From Shinella fusca (GTDB taxonomy: Bacteria > Pseudomonadota > Alphaproteobacteria > Rhizobiales > Rhizobiaceae), in the NCBI RefSeq assembly GCF_014203155.1, contig NZ_JACHIK010000004.1, positions 62,001 to 126,000 of the forward strand: a stretch of DNA of 64,000 bases, given 5' to 3'. The stretch's first letter is position 1. Each line of letters opens with the position of its first letter. The notes beneath the pieces were generated by a model. The model did no database searches. It was not told the origin of the DNA and saw only the letters and a program-made list of their open reading frames with translations. This document shows positions 23,899 to 32,411 of the stretch, one piece after another. The position numbers were made by a program, and so were the translations under genes.

Positions 23899-24603
23899 TC
23901 AGATCGCGCGGGTTATCCCGCCGTCGACGCGGATGTTCTGCCCCGTGATGTAGGCGGCACCGTCGGACGCGAGAAACGAGACGGTCGCGGCGATCTCCTC
24001 GCTCGTGCCGTAGCGCTTCATCGGCACGCCATCGCGCCGTTCCTCCGTCGCCGGCAGGCTGTCGATCCAGCCCGGCAGCACGTTGTTCATGCGGATATTG
24101 TCGGCCGCATAGGTATCCGCGAAGATCTTCGTGAAGGCGGCAAGCCCCGCACGCGCGACGGCCGAGGTCGGGAACATCGAGCTCGGCTCGAAGGCCCAGG
24201 CGGTCGAGATGTTGATGACGACGCCGGACTTCTGCTTCTGCATGACCGGCGTCACGAGACGCGTCGGGCGCACGGCATTGAGGAAATAGACTTCGATGCC
24301 CATGTGCCAGTCCTCGTCCGTCAGGTCGAGGATCGGCTTGCGCGGGCCGTGCCCGGCGCTGTTGACGAGCACGTCGATGCGGCCCCAGCGGTCGAGCGCG
24401 CCGTCGACGAGCCGCTTCAGGTCGTCGTTGGACTGGTTGGAGCCGGTGACGCCGAAGCCGCCGGTCTCGGCCGCCAGAGCCTCGCCCTTGCCGGAGGAGG
24501 AGAGGACCGCGATCCTGAAGCCGTCCGCCGCCAGCCGCCGTGCGGCCGCCGCGCCCATGCCGCTGCCGCCCGCGGTGATCAATGCGACCTTCTGCCCTGT
24601 CAT
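23899..24603 (-). CDS. Short-chain dehydrogenase/reductase with non-standard active site
   Basis: A 234-residue SDR-fold protein. The nucleotide-binding turn is LITAGGSGMGAAAARRLA, and NSAGHGP matches the NAG motif. The catalytic Ser is kept (INISTAWAF), but the Tyr-x3-Lys pair is not: the aligned segment reads FPTSAVARAGLAAFTK, placing Ser and Arg where Tyr and Lys belong. The C-terminal ITGQNIRVDGGI is normal. ATG 24603 matches family starts. It is the last gene of the LysR-linked operon, 127 bases after the RraA-family gene. It may bind rather than reduce its substrate or use different chemistry. Confidence 0.8.
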   Translation of the reverse strand: MTGQKVALITAGGSGMGAAAARRLAADGFRIAVLSSSGKGEALAAETGGFGVTGSNQSNDDLKRLVDGALDRWGRIDVLVNSAGHGPRKPILDLTDEDWHMGIEVYFLNAVRPTRLVTPVMQKQKSGVVINISTAWAFEPSSMFPTSAVARAGLAAFTKIFADTYAADNIRMNNVLPGWIDSLPATEERRDGVPMKRYGTSEEIAATVSFLASDGAAYITGQNIRVDGGITRAI

Positions 24604-24730
24604 GGAATATCCTTTCACTCTCTGATTGGCTGGCGCCATTCTGGCACGGCCGGGTCCCTCGCGGCCATACAGAAATGCACGCCTCTCCCCTTGGAAAGCG
24701 ATCGGATATCGGCACCCTTCGCGCCGTGGC

Positions 24731-25405
24731 CTATGCCTCGACAGTCAGGCCCTTGGCCTTCAGCACGGCTTCGAGCTTGCTGACCTCGACGACCGACTTG
24801 CCCTCCTTGTAGGCGGCGATGTAGCCGGCTTCGGCATCTTCGCGGGCCTGCGAGAGCGCGGCCACCTCGAGCGCCTCCTCCCGCCGCACGACGACGAGGC
24901 CGTCGGCATCGCCGACGATGATGTCGCCGGGATGGACGAGTTCGCCGCCGATGACGATCGGGTCGTTGGTGGAGGTCAGCGTCTCCTTGACGGTGCCCTT
25001 GATCGAGACGCTGAGCGAGAAGACGGGAAAGCCGAGTTCGCGCAGCTGCATCGTGTCGCGCACGCCGCTGTCGGTCACGAGGCCGCCGATGCCCTTGGCA
25101 AGGCAGGCATTGGCGAGCACGTCGCCGAAGGAGCCGGCCTCCTCGTATTCGCCGGCCGAGACGACGATGATGTCGCCGGGCTCGGCATAATTGATCGCAA
25201 GCTGCAGCATGATGTTGTCGCGCGGTGCGCAGCGCACCGTGAAGGCCGGGCCGCACAGCTTCATGCGGTAGTCGACCGGCTTGATGCGCGAGGAGAGCGC
25301 ACCGCGGCGGCCCTGCGCCTCATGGATGGTCGCCGGCGAGAATTTGGCAAGCGCCTCGACCTCGGCGGCGGAGGGGCGGACGGGCATTTTCTTGATATGC
25401 GTCAT
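24731..25405 (-). CDS. RraA-family protein (HMG/CHA aldolase or oxaloacetate decarboxylase-like)
   Basis: A 224-residue RraA/dimethylmenaquinone-methyltransferase-like protein. The family core is present: GSFGDVLANACLAKGIGGLVTDSGVRD (positions about 90-116), with the Arg-Asp pair that binds substrate and divalent metal, and HPGDIIVGDADGLVVV further on. Enzymes of this fold cleave 4-hydroxy-4-methyl-2-oxoglutarate or decarboxylate oxaloacetate. The old annotation 'regulator of RNase E' fits only the enterobacterial branch. It follows an amino-acid-type binding protein by 92 bases, so a role in breaking down the imported compound is likely. Confidence 0.82.
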   Translation of the reverse strand: MTHIKKMPVRPSAAEVEALAKFSPATIHEAQGRRGALSSRIKPVDYRMKLCGPAFTVRCAPRDNIMLQLAINYAEPGDIIVVSAGEYEEAGSFGDVLANACLAKGIGGLVTDSGVRDTMQLRELGFPVFSLSVSIKGTVKETLTSTNDPIVIGGELVHPGDIIVGDADGLVVVRREEALEVAALSQAREDAEAGYIAAYKEGKSVVEVSKLEAVLKAKGLTVEA

Positions 25406-25476
25406 GATTTTTCCCACGGGTGATCGTTGCGGCGGACATGCCGCCCGCCGCTCTTGTGTTCGGTCCATTGCGGAAA

Positions 25477-25492
25477 GGGGCCGCCCGGCCCC
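25477..25492 (-). repeat. Stem-loop after the amino-acid-type binding-protein gene
   Basis: GGGGCC (25477-25482) and GGCCCC (25487-25492) pair across a 4-base loop, six bases after the binding-protein stop. On the minus strand it is followed by TTT. It probably causes partial termination before the RraA-family gene. Confidence 0.45.
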
Positions 25493-25497
25493 GGGGC

Positions 25498-26334
25498 TCA
25501 GGGGATTTCGTCGAACTTCAGTTCCGACAGCGGCACGACCTTGTCGGTGCGGCTCATGTTGTATTCGGTGTTCGGGCCGAGCCACTTGTCCCAGATCTTG
25601 TTGAGCTCGCCGCTTTCGTCGAGCTGGCGCAGCACCTCGTTGATCTTGGCCGTCAGCTTCGGCTGGTCCTTCGCCATGCCGACGCCGATCGGCTGGAACA
25701 GCATGGGCTCGGGGATCATCCGCATCTCGCGGCCGCGGGTCTTGGATTCGTTGACCAGCTTGGTCGTCGTCATCGTGTTGGCGACCATGCCGCGGGCCTT
25801 GCCCTGCTGGGCGGCGAGATAGGCCGAGGCCGTATCCTGGAAGGTCAGCGGCTCGGACTTGTTGAGCTTGATCGACATTTCCGAGGTCGAGCCCTTGGTG
25901 GAGGCGATGCGCTGGCCGACATAATCGGCCTTCGACTTGCCGGGATCGTCGGCCGGCACGATCAGCATTTCCTTGGCGAGATAGTAGGGATCGCTGAACT
26001 GGATCTGTTCGGCGCGGCTCTTCGTATAGGCAAGGTTGGCGACGGTGATGTCGACGCGGCCGAGCTTGACCTCCGGCACGCGGGCCTCGACGGATACCGG
26101 CTTGATCTCCGCCTTGACGCCGAGGGCATTGGCGATGGCGCCGCACAGGTCGACGTCGAAGCCGACCATTTCACGCGTCTGCGGATCGGGCGCGGCGAAC
26201 GGCGGCACGTCCGCGAAGGTCGCGCAGCGCAGCGTCTTGTTGGCGATGATGTCGTCGAGCTGATCGGCCCATGCCGGCCCGGCAAGGGCGACGGTGGCGA
26301 CGCTCGCCGCGAGGATGAGATGATGGCACTTCAT
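25498..26334 (-). CDS. Polar amino-acid type ABC transporter substrate-binding protein (family 3)
   Basis: A 278-residue exported binding protein. The signal peptide ends near AWADQ (residues 1-23). Characteristic family-3 blocks follow: FDVDLCGAIANALG, 'RVDITVANLAYTKSRAEQIQFSDPYY' and the downstream 'GSTSEMSIK' strand. It is encoded after the ATPase (26-base gap), not first, in its operon. Family 3 proteins bind polar amino acids, opines or related compounds. The neighbouring RraA and SDR enzymes suggest a hydroxylated acid or amino acid, which is inference. Confidence 0.88.
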   Translation of the reverse strand: MKCHHLILAASVATVALAGPAWADQLDDIIANKTLRCATFADVPPFAAPDPQTREMVGFDVDLCGAIANALGVKAEIKPVSVEARVPEVKLGRVDITVANLAYTKSRAEQIQFSDPYYLAKEMLIVPADDPGKSKADYVGQRIASTKGSTSEMSIKLNKSEPLTFQDTASAYLAAQQGKARGMVANTMTTTKLVNESKTRGREMRMIPEPMLFQPIGVGMAKDQPKLTAKINEVLRQLDESGELNKIWDKWLGPNTEYNMSRTDKVVPLSELKFDEIP

Positions 26335-26360
26335 TGGCTGTTCTCCTTCGTTGCTTGGTA

Positions 26361-27128
26361 TTAGTGGCGCAGGTCCGACAGGAAGCGCTGCGCGCGGGGA
26401 TGCCTCGGGTTCGTGAAGAATTCCTCGGGCGTCGCCGTTTCGATGATCTCGCCGCCGTCGATGAACCAGATGCGGTCGGCCACATCGCGGGCAAAGCCCA
26501 TTTCGTGCGTGACGCACATCATGGTCATGCCCTCGGCGGCCAGGGACTTCATGACGCTCAGCACCTCGCCGACCATTTCCGGGTCGAGCGCGCTGGTCGG
26601 CTCGTCGAAGAGCATGACGGGCGGCTCCATGGCGAGCGCGCGGGCGATCGCCACGCGCTGCTGCTGGCCGCCGGAAAGCTGGGCGGGATAGGAATTGGCC
26701 TTTTCGCGAAGGCCGACCCGGTCGAGCAGCTTCAGCGCCTTCTCGTGCGCCTCGGCGGCCGGAACGCCCTTCACCCGGATCGGCGACATGGCGACGTTCT
26801 CCACCGCCGACAGGTGCGGGAAGAGGTTGAAGCTCTGGAAGACGAAGCCGATGCGGCTGCGCAGGAGGTTCAGCTCCCGGCCGCTCATCGCGGCGTGGAC
26901 GTCCTGGCCCTCGAAGAAGATCGAGCCGCTGTTGATCTCCTCCAGCCGATTGACGGTGCGGATGAGGGTGGACTTGCCGGAGCCCGACGGGCCGCAGATG
27001 ACGACGACCTCGCCGCGCGAGACCGTGGCGTCGATGCCCTTGAGGACGGCGAATTCGCCGTAGCTCTTGCGGACGTCGGCAAGCCGGATCGTCTGATCCT
27101 GCGCGGGGGCGGATGCTGAAGCGGTCAT
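26361..27128 (-). CDS. Polar amino-acid type ABC transporter ATP-binding protein
   Basis: A 255-residue ATPase of the GlnQ/HisP group. It has Walker [11 protein letters not shown]-loop in [15 protein letters not shown], signature [15 protein letters not shown], Walker [21 protein letters not shown] and H-loop [15 protein letters not shown]. The final segment [15 protein letters not shown] is typical of this subfamily. The start ATG 27128 overlaps the permease stop (ATGA). It energises the two permeases encoded just upstream. Confidence 0.92.
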   Translation of the reverse strand: MTASASAPAQDQTIRLADVRKSYGEFAVLKGIDATVSRGEVVVICGPSGSGKSTLIRTVNRLEEINSGSIFFEGQDVHAAMSGRELNLLRSRIGFVFQSFNLFPHLSAVENVAMSPIRVKGVPAAEAHEKALKLLDRVGLREKANSYPAQLSGGQQQRVAIARALAMEPPVMLFDEPTSALDPEMVGEVLSVMKSLAAEGMTMMCVTHEMGFARDVADRIWFIDGGEIIETATPEEFFTNPRHPRAQRFLSDLRH

Positions 27129-27883
27129 GGCTGCTCCGTGGCGTTGCGTGTCAGGGAAACCGGAAGCGGGCGCTTCGGGGCGAGGAGGCCGGCACGGCGG
27201 CGGGTGATGCGCCGTTCGACGACATTGGTGAGCGCGGTCAGCGACCAGCAGATCACGTAGTAGGTGAGCGCCAGGATGAGGAAGACCTGGAAGGGCTGGG
27301 TGAGGAGCTGGTTGTTGACCTGGCTCGCCGCGAAGGTGAGGTCCGGCACGTTGATGACATAGCCGAGCGTCGTGTCCTTGATGGTCGCGACGAAGGTCGA
27401 CAGCATGCTCGGGATCATGTTGTAGAGCGCCTGCGGCAGGATGACGTAGCGCATGGCGCCGAACCAGCCGTGGCCGAGCGCCCGTGCCGCATCCATCTGC
27501 CCCTGCCCGAGCGCCACGATGCCGGCGCGGATGATCTCGCTGAGGAACGCCCCCTGGTAGACGACGAGGGTGGCGAGCATGGTGAAGAAGCTCGGCACGT
27601 CGGCGCCCGTCAGGAGCGGCACGAGGAAATAGCTCCACAGCACGAGCATCAGGAGCGGCACGCCGCGCGTCACATAGACCAGCACCGTCACCGGCCAGCG
27701 CAGCGCCCGGTATTTCGAAAGGCGCGCGAAGGCGAGCAGGATGGCGAAGGGAAAGGCGATCGCGATGCTGAGCGCCGACAGGATCAGCGTGTTGGCAAGG
27801 CCGCCGAGCGGGCCGTTCGGATATTGCCCGATGAGCAGCAGCAGCCAGTATTCGCGGACGATGTCGATCATGTCGTGGATCAT
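27125..27883 (-). CDS. Polar amino-acid type ABC transporter permease
   Basis: A 252-residue inner-membrane permease (HisM/GltK type) with about five membrane helices. The coupling loop is [27 protein letters not shown]. It overlaps the companion permease start region by four bases and the ATPase by four bases. The pair forms the heterodimeric pore. Confidence 0.9.
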   Translation of the reverse strand: MIHDMIDIVREYWLLLLIGQYPNGPLGGLANTLILSALSIAIAFPFAILLAFARLSKYRALRWPVTVLVYVTRGVPLLMLVLWSYFLVPLLTGADVPSFFTMLATLVVYQGAFLSEIIRAGIVALGQGQMDAARALGHGWFGAMRYVILPQALYNMIPSMLSTFVATIKDTTLGYVINVPDLTFAASQVNNQLLTQPFQVFLILALTYYVICWSLTALTNVVERRITRRRAGLLAPKRPLPVSLTRNATEQP

Positions 27884-28587
27884 CGGCCCGCTCCGTTCAC
27901 CGGATCGGCGCGCCAGGTGAGCCAGGCGCCGGCGCCCATGATCATCAGCGAGAAGACGAGGTAGAGCACCGTGCCGACCAGATATATCTCGAAGGTGCGG
28001 AAGGAGAGATTCTCGATCTCCTTGATCGCATGGCTGAGCTCCGGCGCGCCGATGACGATGGCAAGGCTCGAATTCTTGAACAGCGAGACGGAATGGTTGA
28101 CGAGCGCCGGCAGCGCATTGCGCACGCCCTGCGGCACCAGCACGAAGCGCATGGCCGAGATATAGCCGTGGCCGAGCGCCCGCGCCGCCTCGAGCTGGCC
28201 CGGATTGACGGAGCGGAGGCCCGAGCGCAGGTCCTCGCTGAAATAGGCCGCCTGGCAGAGGCCGAGGCCGAGGACGGCGAAGATCATCTCCGCCGAATGG
28301 GCCGAGAGCCAGTCGGAAACGCCCATGGGCAGGATCGTGTAGATGCCGAAATACCAGAGCATCAACTGCACGAGGGTCGGCACGTTGCGGTGATAGGAGA
28401 CATAGGCCGCCACGACCGGATTGCCGATGCGCCCCGGCGAGAAGCGGATGGCGAGCAAGAGCACCGCAAGGCTCATCGCCAGCAGCCAGGAGCAGATCGC
28501 GATGACGAAGGTCATCTCGATGCCGTGGACCAGCATGGCCATATATTCGGGATTGCCGAGGATGGCAGTGAGGTCGAAGCCCTTCAC
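27880..28587 (-). CDS. Polar amino-acid type ABC transporter permease
   Basis: A 235-residue companion permease with about five helices and the coupling loop [27 protein letters not shown]. The start is GTG at 28587, overlapping the SDR stop by four bases (GTGA); I see no ATG that keeps the N-terminus. Homology begins at once, so the GTG start is well supported. Confidence 0.87.
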   Translation of the reverse strand: MKGFDLTAILGNPEYMAMLVHGIEMTFVIAICSWLLAMSLAVLLLAIRFSPGRIGNPVVAAYVSYHRNVPTLVQLMLWYFGIYTILPMGVSDWLSAHSAEMIFAVLGLGLCQAAYFSEDLRSGLRSVNPGQLEAARALGHGYISAMRFVLVPQGVRNALPALVNHSVSLFKNSSLAIVIGAPELSHAIKEIENLSFRTFEIYLVGTVLYLVFSLMIMGAGAWLTWRADPVNGAGR

Positions 28588-29336
28588 GGCTGCCGCTCCT
28601 GCGGGCGGGCCGTCTGGAGCCCGCCCATCACCTGGAGCGTCGGGGTGATTTCCATGTGGCCGATATTGACGGCGACGGGCGCGGCGATGGCAAACGCGAT
28701 GGCATCGGCGATGTCGGAGGCCTGCGGCAGCTCGAAACCGTCGATGAAGCGCTCGCGGATCGACGGATCGTCGCCGTGGACATGGTTGAAGATGTCGGTC
28801 GCGACCCGGCCGGGGCAGACTTCCGTCACACGCACGCGCTTGCCGAACGTATCGATGCGCAGCTGGTTGGAGAGCATGGCGACGCCGGCCTTGGTGGCGT
28901 GGTAGGTGGAGTTGCCGCCGAAATTGTAGTTGCCGGCGATCGAGGTGATGTTGATCACATGGCCGCGGTCGCGCGCCGCCATGCCGGGCACGACGAGCCG
29001 GCAGAGGTGGAGGACGGCGCGCAGGTTGACGTCGACGAGGAGGTCGATGTCGCCATCCTCCGCCTCCAGGAATTTCTTCGGCCGGTCGACGCCGGCATTG
29101 TTGATAAGGATGTCGAACGCCACCTCGCCGCAAAGCCTTGCGAGCGCGGCGCGGTCGGTGACGTCGATGGCGTGGGCAATGCAGCCCGTGCGCTTCGCAA
29201 GCGCGTCGAGCGCCCCGGCGCTGCGGGCGACGGCATGGACCTCGAGGCCCTCGCGGCAAAGCCGCTCGACGACCGCAGCACCGATCCCGGAGGATGCGCC
29301 CGTCACGAGGGCGGTTCTGTAATCGGAAAAGGACAT
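28584..29336 (-). CDS. Short-chain dehydrogenase/reductase, classical type
   Basis: A 250-residue classical SDR. It shows TGASSGIGAAVVERL (coenzyme turn), NNAG, catalytic Ser in INITSIAGN, and the intact STYHATKAG (Tyr-x3-Lys). The VCPGRVATDIF loop is typical of the YdfG/serine 3-dehydrogenase branch, which oxidises 3-hydroxy acids. It is the first gene of the operon, divergent from the LysR gene, and is translationally coupled to the first permease. It contrasts with the second SDR of the same operon (23899-24603), whose catalytic residues are altered. Confidence 0.86.
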   Translation of the reverse strand: MSFSDYRTALVTGASSGIGAAVVERLCREGLEVHAVARSAGALDALAKRTGCIAHAIDVTDRAALARLCGEVAFDILINNAGVDRPKKFLEAEDGDIDLLVDVNLRAVLHLCRLVVPGMAARDRGHVINITSIAGNYNFGGNSTYHATKAGVAMLSNQLRIDTFGKRVRVTEVCPGRVATDIFNHVHGDDPSIRERFIDGFELPQASDIADAIAFAIAAPVAVNIGHMEITPTLQVMGGLQTARPQERQP

Positions 29337-29411
29337 TGAGGTTCCCCTGTTGTTGAAAGAGAGAGTAGCGAAGGTTTCCGGCTCTGGATAAGACCGTTTG
29401 AATCTGGATGG

Positions 29412-29426
29412 ATAAGGATGCCTTAT
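29412..29426. promoter_or_regulatory. LysR-type operator (T-N11-A)
   Basis: ATAAGG (29412-29417) and CCTTAT (29421-29426) form a perfect interrupted palindrome with a three-base spacer. T29413 and A29425 give the T-N11-A spacing expected of a LysR-family recognition site. It lies 60 bases before the LysR start and 76 bases before the divergent SDR start, a good place for autorepression and divergent activation. Confidence 0.55.
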
Positions 29427-29485
29427 GGGGTTGCCGCCGCCTGCCCGCCCTGTAACATGCCGTTCGAAAAGGGCAGGCTGGGCAT

Positions 29486-30397
29486 ATGGATATCAGGCGT
29501 CTCAAATCCTTCATCGTCATCGTCGACACCGGCAGCATCACCCGCGCCGCGGACGTGCTGCACATCGCCCAGCCGGCGCTCAGCCAGCAGCTTGCCGCGC
29601 TGGAGGATCATTTCCGGCAGAAGCTCCTGATCCGCAGCCAGCAGGGCGTCTCGATGACGGAGGCGGGCAAGGCTGTCTACCGCCACGCCCAGATCATCCT
29701 GCGCCAGATGGAGCAGGCGCAGGCCGACGTGACGGCCGCGGGCTCCACGCTGGTCGGGCGCGTCTCGGTCGGCCTCGTGCCCTTTTCGAGCGCGGCGACG
29801 CTTTCCGTCGATCTTCTCACCGAAACGCGCAAGCGTCATCCCGGCATCCTCCTCCACCTCACCGAAAGCGTCGGCCAGACCTATAGCCAGATGATCATGA
29901 ATGGCCGGCTGGAAATGGCGTTGATCCACGGCACCGGGCCGATCAAGGGCGTGCGCTTCGAGCCCGTCTTCACGGAAGAATTCCACCTCGTCGCGCACCG
30001 GGACTTCGGCATCGAGCCGGGCGATGCGCCGCTGCCGGTCGGCGCGCTCAACGACCTGCCGCTCCTCCTGCCGCCGCCCTACAATTTCGTGCGCCGCGCC
30101 ATCGACCTCGCCTTCACGCGCGGCCGGCTCTCGCTGAACGTCGTGGCCGAGGTCGAGATCGTCCGCACGCTCGGGCGGGCCGTCAGCCGCGGCGTCGGCG
30201 CGACTATCATGCCCCGCGCCATCGCGGAGCGCATCGTCGCGGAGACCTCGGAACCCATCGTCTCGCGCGTCGTCACGCCGCGCATCGAGGAGACGCTGTC
30301 GCTGTGCGTTTCCGACCAGAGCGAGCTTTCCGAGCCTGCGCTGGCGGTGCGGTCGATCCTGATGGAACTGACCGCCCGCCTCAAGGGCGAGGCTTAA
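29486..30397 (+). CDS. LysR-family transcriptional regulator
   Basis: A 303-residue LTTR. The N-terminal winged helix begins MDIRRLKSFIVIVDTGSITRAADVLHIAQPALSQQLAALE. The effector domain (about 90-300) has 'GRVSVGLVPFSSAATLSVDLL', resembling the Nac/Cbl subgroup. It is divergent from the SDR-importer-RraA operon and has a good T-N11-A site between. Its TAA stop overlaps the TAA stop of the convergent aminotransferase. Confidence 0.88.
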   Translation: MDIRRLKSFIVIVDTGSITRAADVLHIAQPALSQQLAALEDHFRQKLLIRSQQGVSMTEAGKAVYRHAQIILRQMEQAQADVTAAGSTLVGRVSVGLVPFSSAATLSVDLLTETRKRHPGILLHLTESVGQTYSQMIMNGRLEMALIHGTGPIKGVRFEPVFTEEFHLVAHRDFGIEPGDAPLPVGALNDLPLLLPPPYNFVRRAIDLAFTRGRLSLNVVAEVEIVRTLGRAVSRGVGATIMPRAIAERIVAETSEPIVSRVVTPRIEETLSLCVSDQSELSEPALAVRSILMELTARLKGEA

Positions 30398-31632
30398 CGC
30401 AGCCCCGCGCAGAACTCGGCGATGCGCCCGCAGGCCTCGTCGAGCTGTTCCATGCTCGTCGCATAGGAGATGCGGAAGAACGGGCTCATGCCGTAGGCCG
30501 CGCCCTGCACGGTCGTGACATGATGCTCGTCGAGCAGCGCCAGGACGAAATCCGTGTCGGTCTCGATCTTCCGCCCGCCCCTGCTGGTCCGGCCGATGAG
30601 CCCGGCGATATTCGGGAAGACATAGAAGGCGCCTTCCGGCTTGTGGCAGCGGATGCCCTCGATCTCGCCGAGCCGATCCACGACGAAATCGCGCCGCTTG
30701 CGGTAGATCGCCGCCCGCTCCTTCAGGAGGTCCTGCGGCCCGTCGAGCACGGCGGCGACGGCGGCCTGGGTGATGGTCGAGGTGCCGCCGCTGTTCTGGC
30801 CGTTGACGTTGCTGATCGCCTTGACGAGGTCCTTCGGCCCGCCGCAGAAACCGAGGCGCCAGCCGGTCATCGCATAGGCCTTGGAGGCGCCGTTGACGGT
30901 CAGCACCCGGTCCTTCAGGCGCGGCTCCACCTCGGCGATGGTGCAGAACTCGAAGCCGTCGTAGATCAGGTGCTCGTACATGTCGTCGGTCATGATCCAG
31001 ACATGCGGATGCTTCAGCATCACCTCGGCGATGGCCTTCATCTCGGCGCGCGAGCAGGCCGCGCCCGTCGGGTTGTTCGGGAAATTGAGGAAGAGCCATC
31101 TGGTGCGCGGGGTGATCGCCGCATCGAGGTCTTCCGCACGCAGCTTGAAGCCGTTCTGCTGCGGGCAGGCGACCGGCACCGGCACGGCGCCGGCGAACTT
31201 CACGATATCCGCATAGCTGATCCAGGATGGAGCGGGGATGACGACCTCGTCGCCCGGATTGCAGGTGGCGAGCACGGCATCGAAGATGATCTGCTTGCCG
31301 CCGCCGGCAACGATGATCTCGGACGGATCGTAGTCGAGATTGTTGTCGCGCTTGAATTTGCGGGAAATGGCCTGCCGCAGGGCCGGCGTGCCGTCGAGCG
31401 GCGGATATTTCGTGTCGCCGGCAAGGGCGGCGGCATGGGCCGCCTCGATGGCGTTGGCGGGGGTCGCGAAATCCGGCTCGCCGGAGGAAAGGCTGATGAC
31501 CCTGATGCCTTTGGCCGCAAGGTCGCGGGCACGCTGGGTCATGGCGGCGGAGGCGGAGACGGAGACGTTCTTCAGGCGGTCGGCAATGGCGGGCATGGTC
31601 GTTGCTTTCGATAGGGCGGAGACAAGGTTCAT
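30394..31632 (-). CDS. Class I pyridoxal-phosphate aminotransferase (aspartate-aminotransferase-like)
   Basis: A 412-residue fold-type I aminotransferase. The Schiff-base lysine is in NGASKAYAMTGWRLGF. 'FLNFPNNPTGA' carries the substrate/PLP Asn, and the C-terminal ISYATS contains the carboxylate-binding Arg region (FFRISYAT). The style is AspC/prephenate aminotransferase type Ib. ATG 31632 overlaps the pxpA stop (ATGA). ATG 31596 would remove 12 residues and match more homologues, but the coupled start is plausible. It is the last gene of the biotin-linked Pxp operon, and may transaminate the amino acid released by ring opening. Its substrate is inferred from context only. Confidence 0.86.
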   Translation of the reverse strand: MNLVSALSKATTMPAIADRLKNVSVSASAAMTQRARDLAAKGIRVISLSSGEPDFATPANAIEAAHAAALAGDTKYPPLDGTPALRQAISRKFKRDNNLDYDPSEIIVAGGGKQIIFDAVLATCNPGDEVVIPAPSWISYADIVKFAGAVPVPVACPQQNGFKLRAEDLDAAITPRTRWLFLNFPNNPTGAACSRAEMKAIAEVMLKHPHVWIMTDDMYEHLIYDGFEFCTIAEVEPRLKDRVLTVNGASKAYAMTGWRLGFCGGPKDLVKAISNVNGQNSGGTSTITQAAVAAVLDGPQDLLKERAAIYRKRRDFVVDRLGEIEGIRCHKPEGAFYVFPNIAGLIGRTSRGGRKIETDTDFVLALLDEHHVTTVQGAAYGMSPFFRISYATSMEQLDEACGRIAEFCAGLR

Positions 31633-32396
31633 CGCGGGAGTTTCGAGACGGGCGTGACCGCGCCGCCGGCCGCCTCGATCTCGCTGCGCACGGTGCGGGC
31701 GAGGTCGAGCGAACCGGGCGTATCGCTGTGCACGAGGATGGAGCGGGCGCGCATGGGGACGACGGTGCCATCGATGGCGGTCACGGTGCCGTCGAGGAGG
31801 AATTTTCGCACGCGGGCGCGCACCGAGGCCTCGTCCTTGACGAGCGCGCCCGGCTGGCCGCGCGGCACGAGCGCGCCCCTGGCGTCATAGGCGCGGTCGG
31901 CGAGGAAGAGCGTCAGCGTCTTCAGGCCGGTCTCGATGGCGGCGCGCTCGATGACGCTACCGGCCGTGGCAAAGACGATGAGGCCGGGATCGACGGCGCG
32001 GATCGCCTCCATCATGGCGGCGGCGAGCGCCGGATCGCGGTTGACCATGTTGCCCATGGCCGCATGGAAGCTGAGATGGGAGACCATAGCACCCTCGGCT
32101 TTGGCGATGGCCGTCAGCGCGCCGAGCTGGTAAAGCATCTGCTGGCGCAGCTCGTCCGGCCCGAAGGGAAGTTCGCGGCGGCCGAAGCCCTGCCGGTCCG
32201 GCAGGCCGGGATGGGCGCCGATATCGACGCCCCTTGCCCTGGCGAGGCGCACCATGCGCACCATCGTGTCGGGATCGCCGGCATGGAAGCCGCAGGCGAT
32301 GTTGGCGGAGGTGACGACGTCCATCATCGCCTCGTCGTCGCAGAGCCTGTAGGGGCCGAAGCCCTCGCCCATGTCGGAATTGAGATCCACCTGCAT
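31629..32396 (-). CDS. pxpA: PxpA/LamB-YcsF-family 5-oxoprolinase subunit, divergent form
   Basis: A 255-residue YcsF/LamB-family protein. Matching family motifs are VDLNSDMGEGFGPY, SANIACGFHAGDPDTM and GAHPGLPDRQGFGRRELPF. Where most PxpA proteins have V-K-P-H-G-A-L-Y-N, this one reads HLSFHAAMGNM, keeping the His but losing the Lys-Pro and the Tyr. In the known system PxpA with PxpB and PxpC hydrolyses 5-oxoproline to glutamate using ATP. The altered core and the linked biotin carboxylase suggest a related but different substrate. It is 15 bases after pxpC and overlaps the aminotransferase. Confidence 0.85.
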   Translation of the reverse strand: MQVDLNSDMGEGFGPYRLCDDEAMMDVVTSANIACGFHAGDPDTMVRMVRLARARGVDIGAHPGLPDRQGFGRRELPFGPDELRQQMLYQLGALTAIAKAEGAMVSHLSFHAAMGNMVNRDPALAAAMMEAIRAVDPGLIVFATAGSVIERAAIETGLKTLTLFLADRAYDARGALVPRGQPGALVKDEASVRARVRKFLLDGTVTAIDGTVVPMRARSILVHSDTPGSLDLARTVRSEIEAAGGAVTPVSKLPR

Positions 32397-32411
32397 GAAA
32401 CGCTCCTTTTC

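Noticed and set aside
24731-25405. Ribonuclease E inhibitor or menaquinone methyltransferase
   Set aside because: Both are legacy names for the RraA fold. The metal-binding G-x-R-D and H-P-G-D motifs and the catabolic operon favour an aldolase or decarboxylase.
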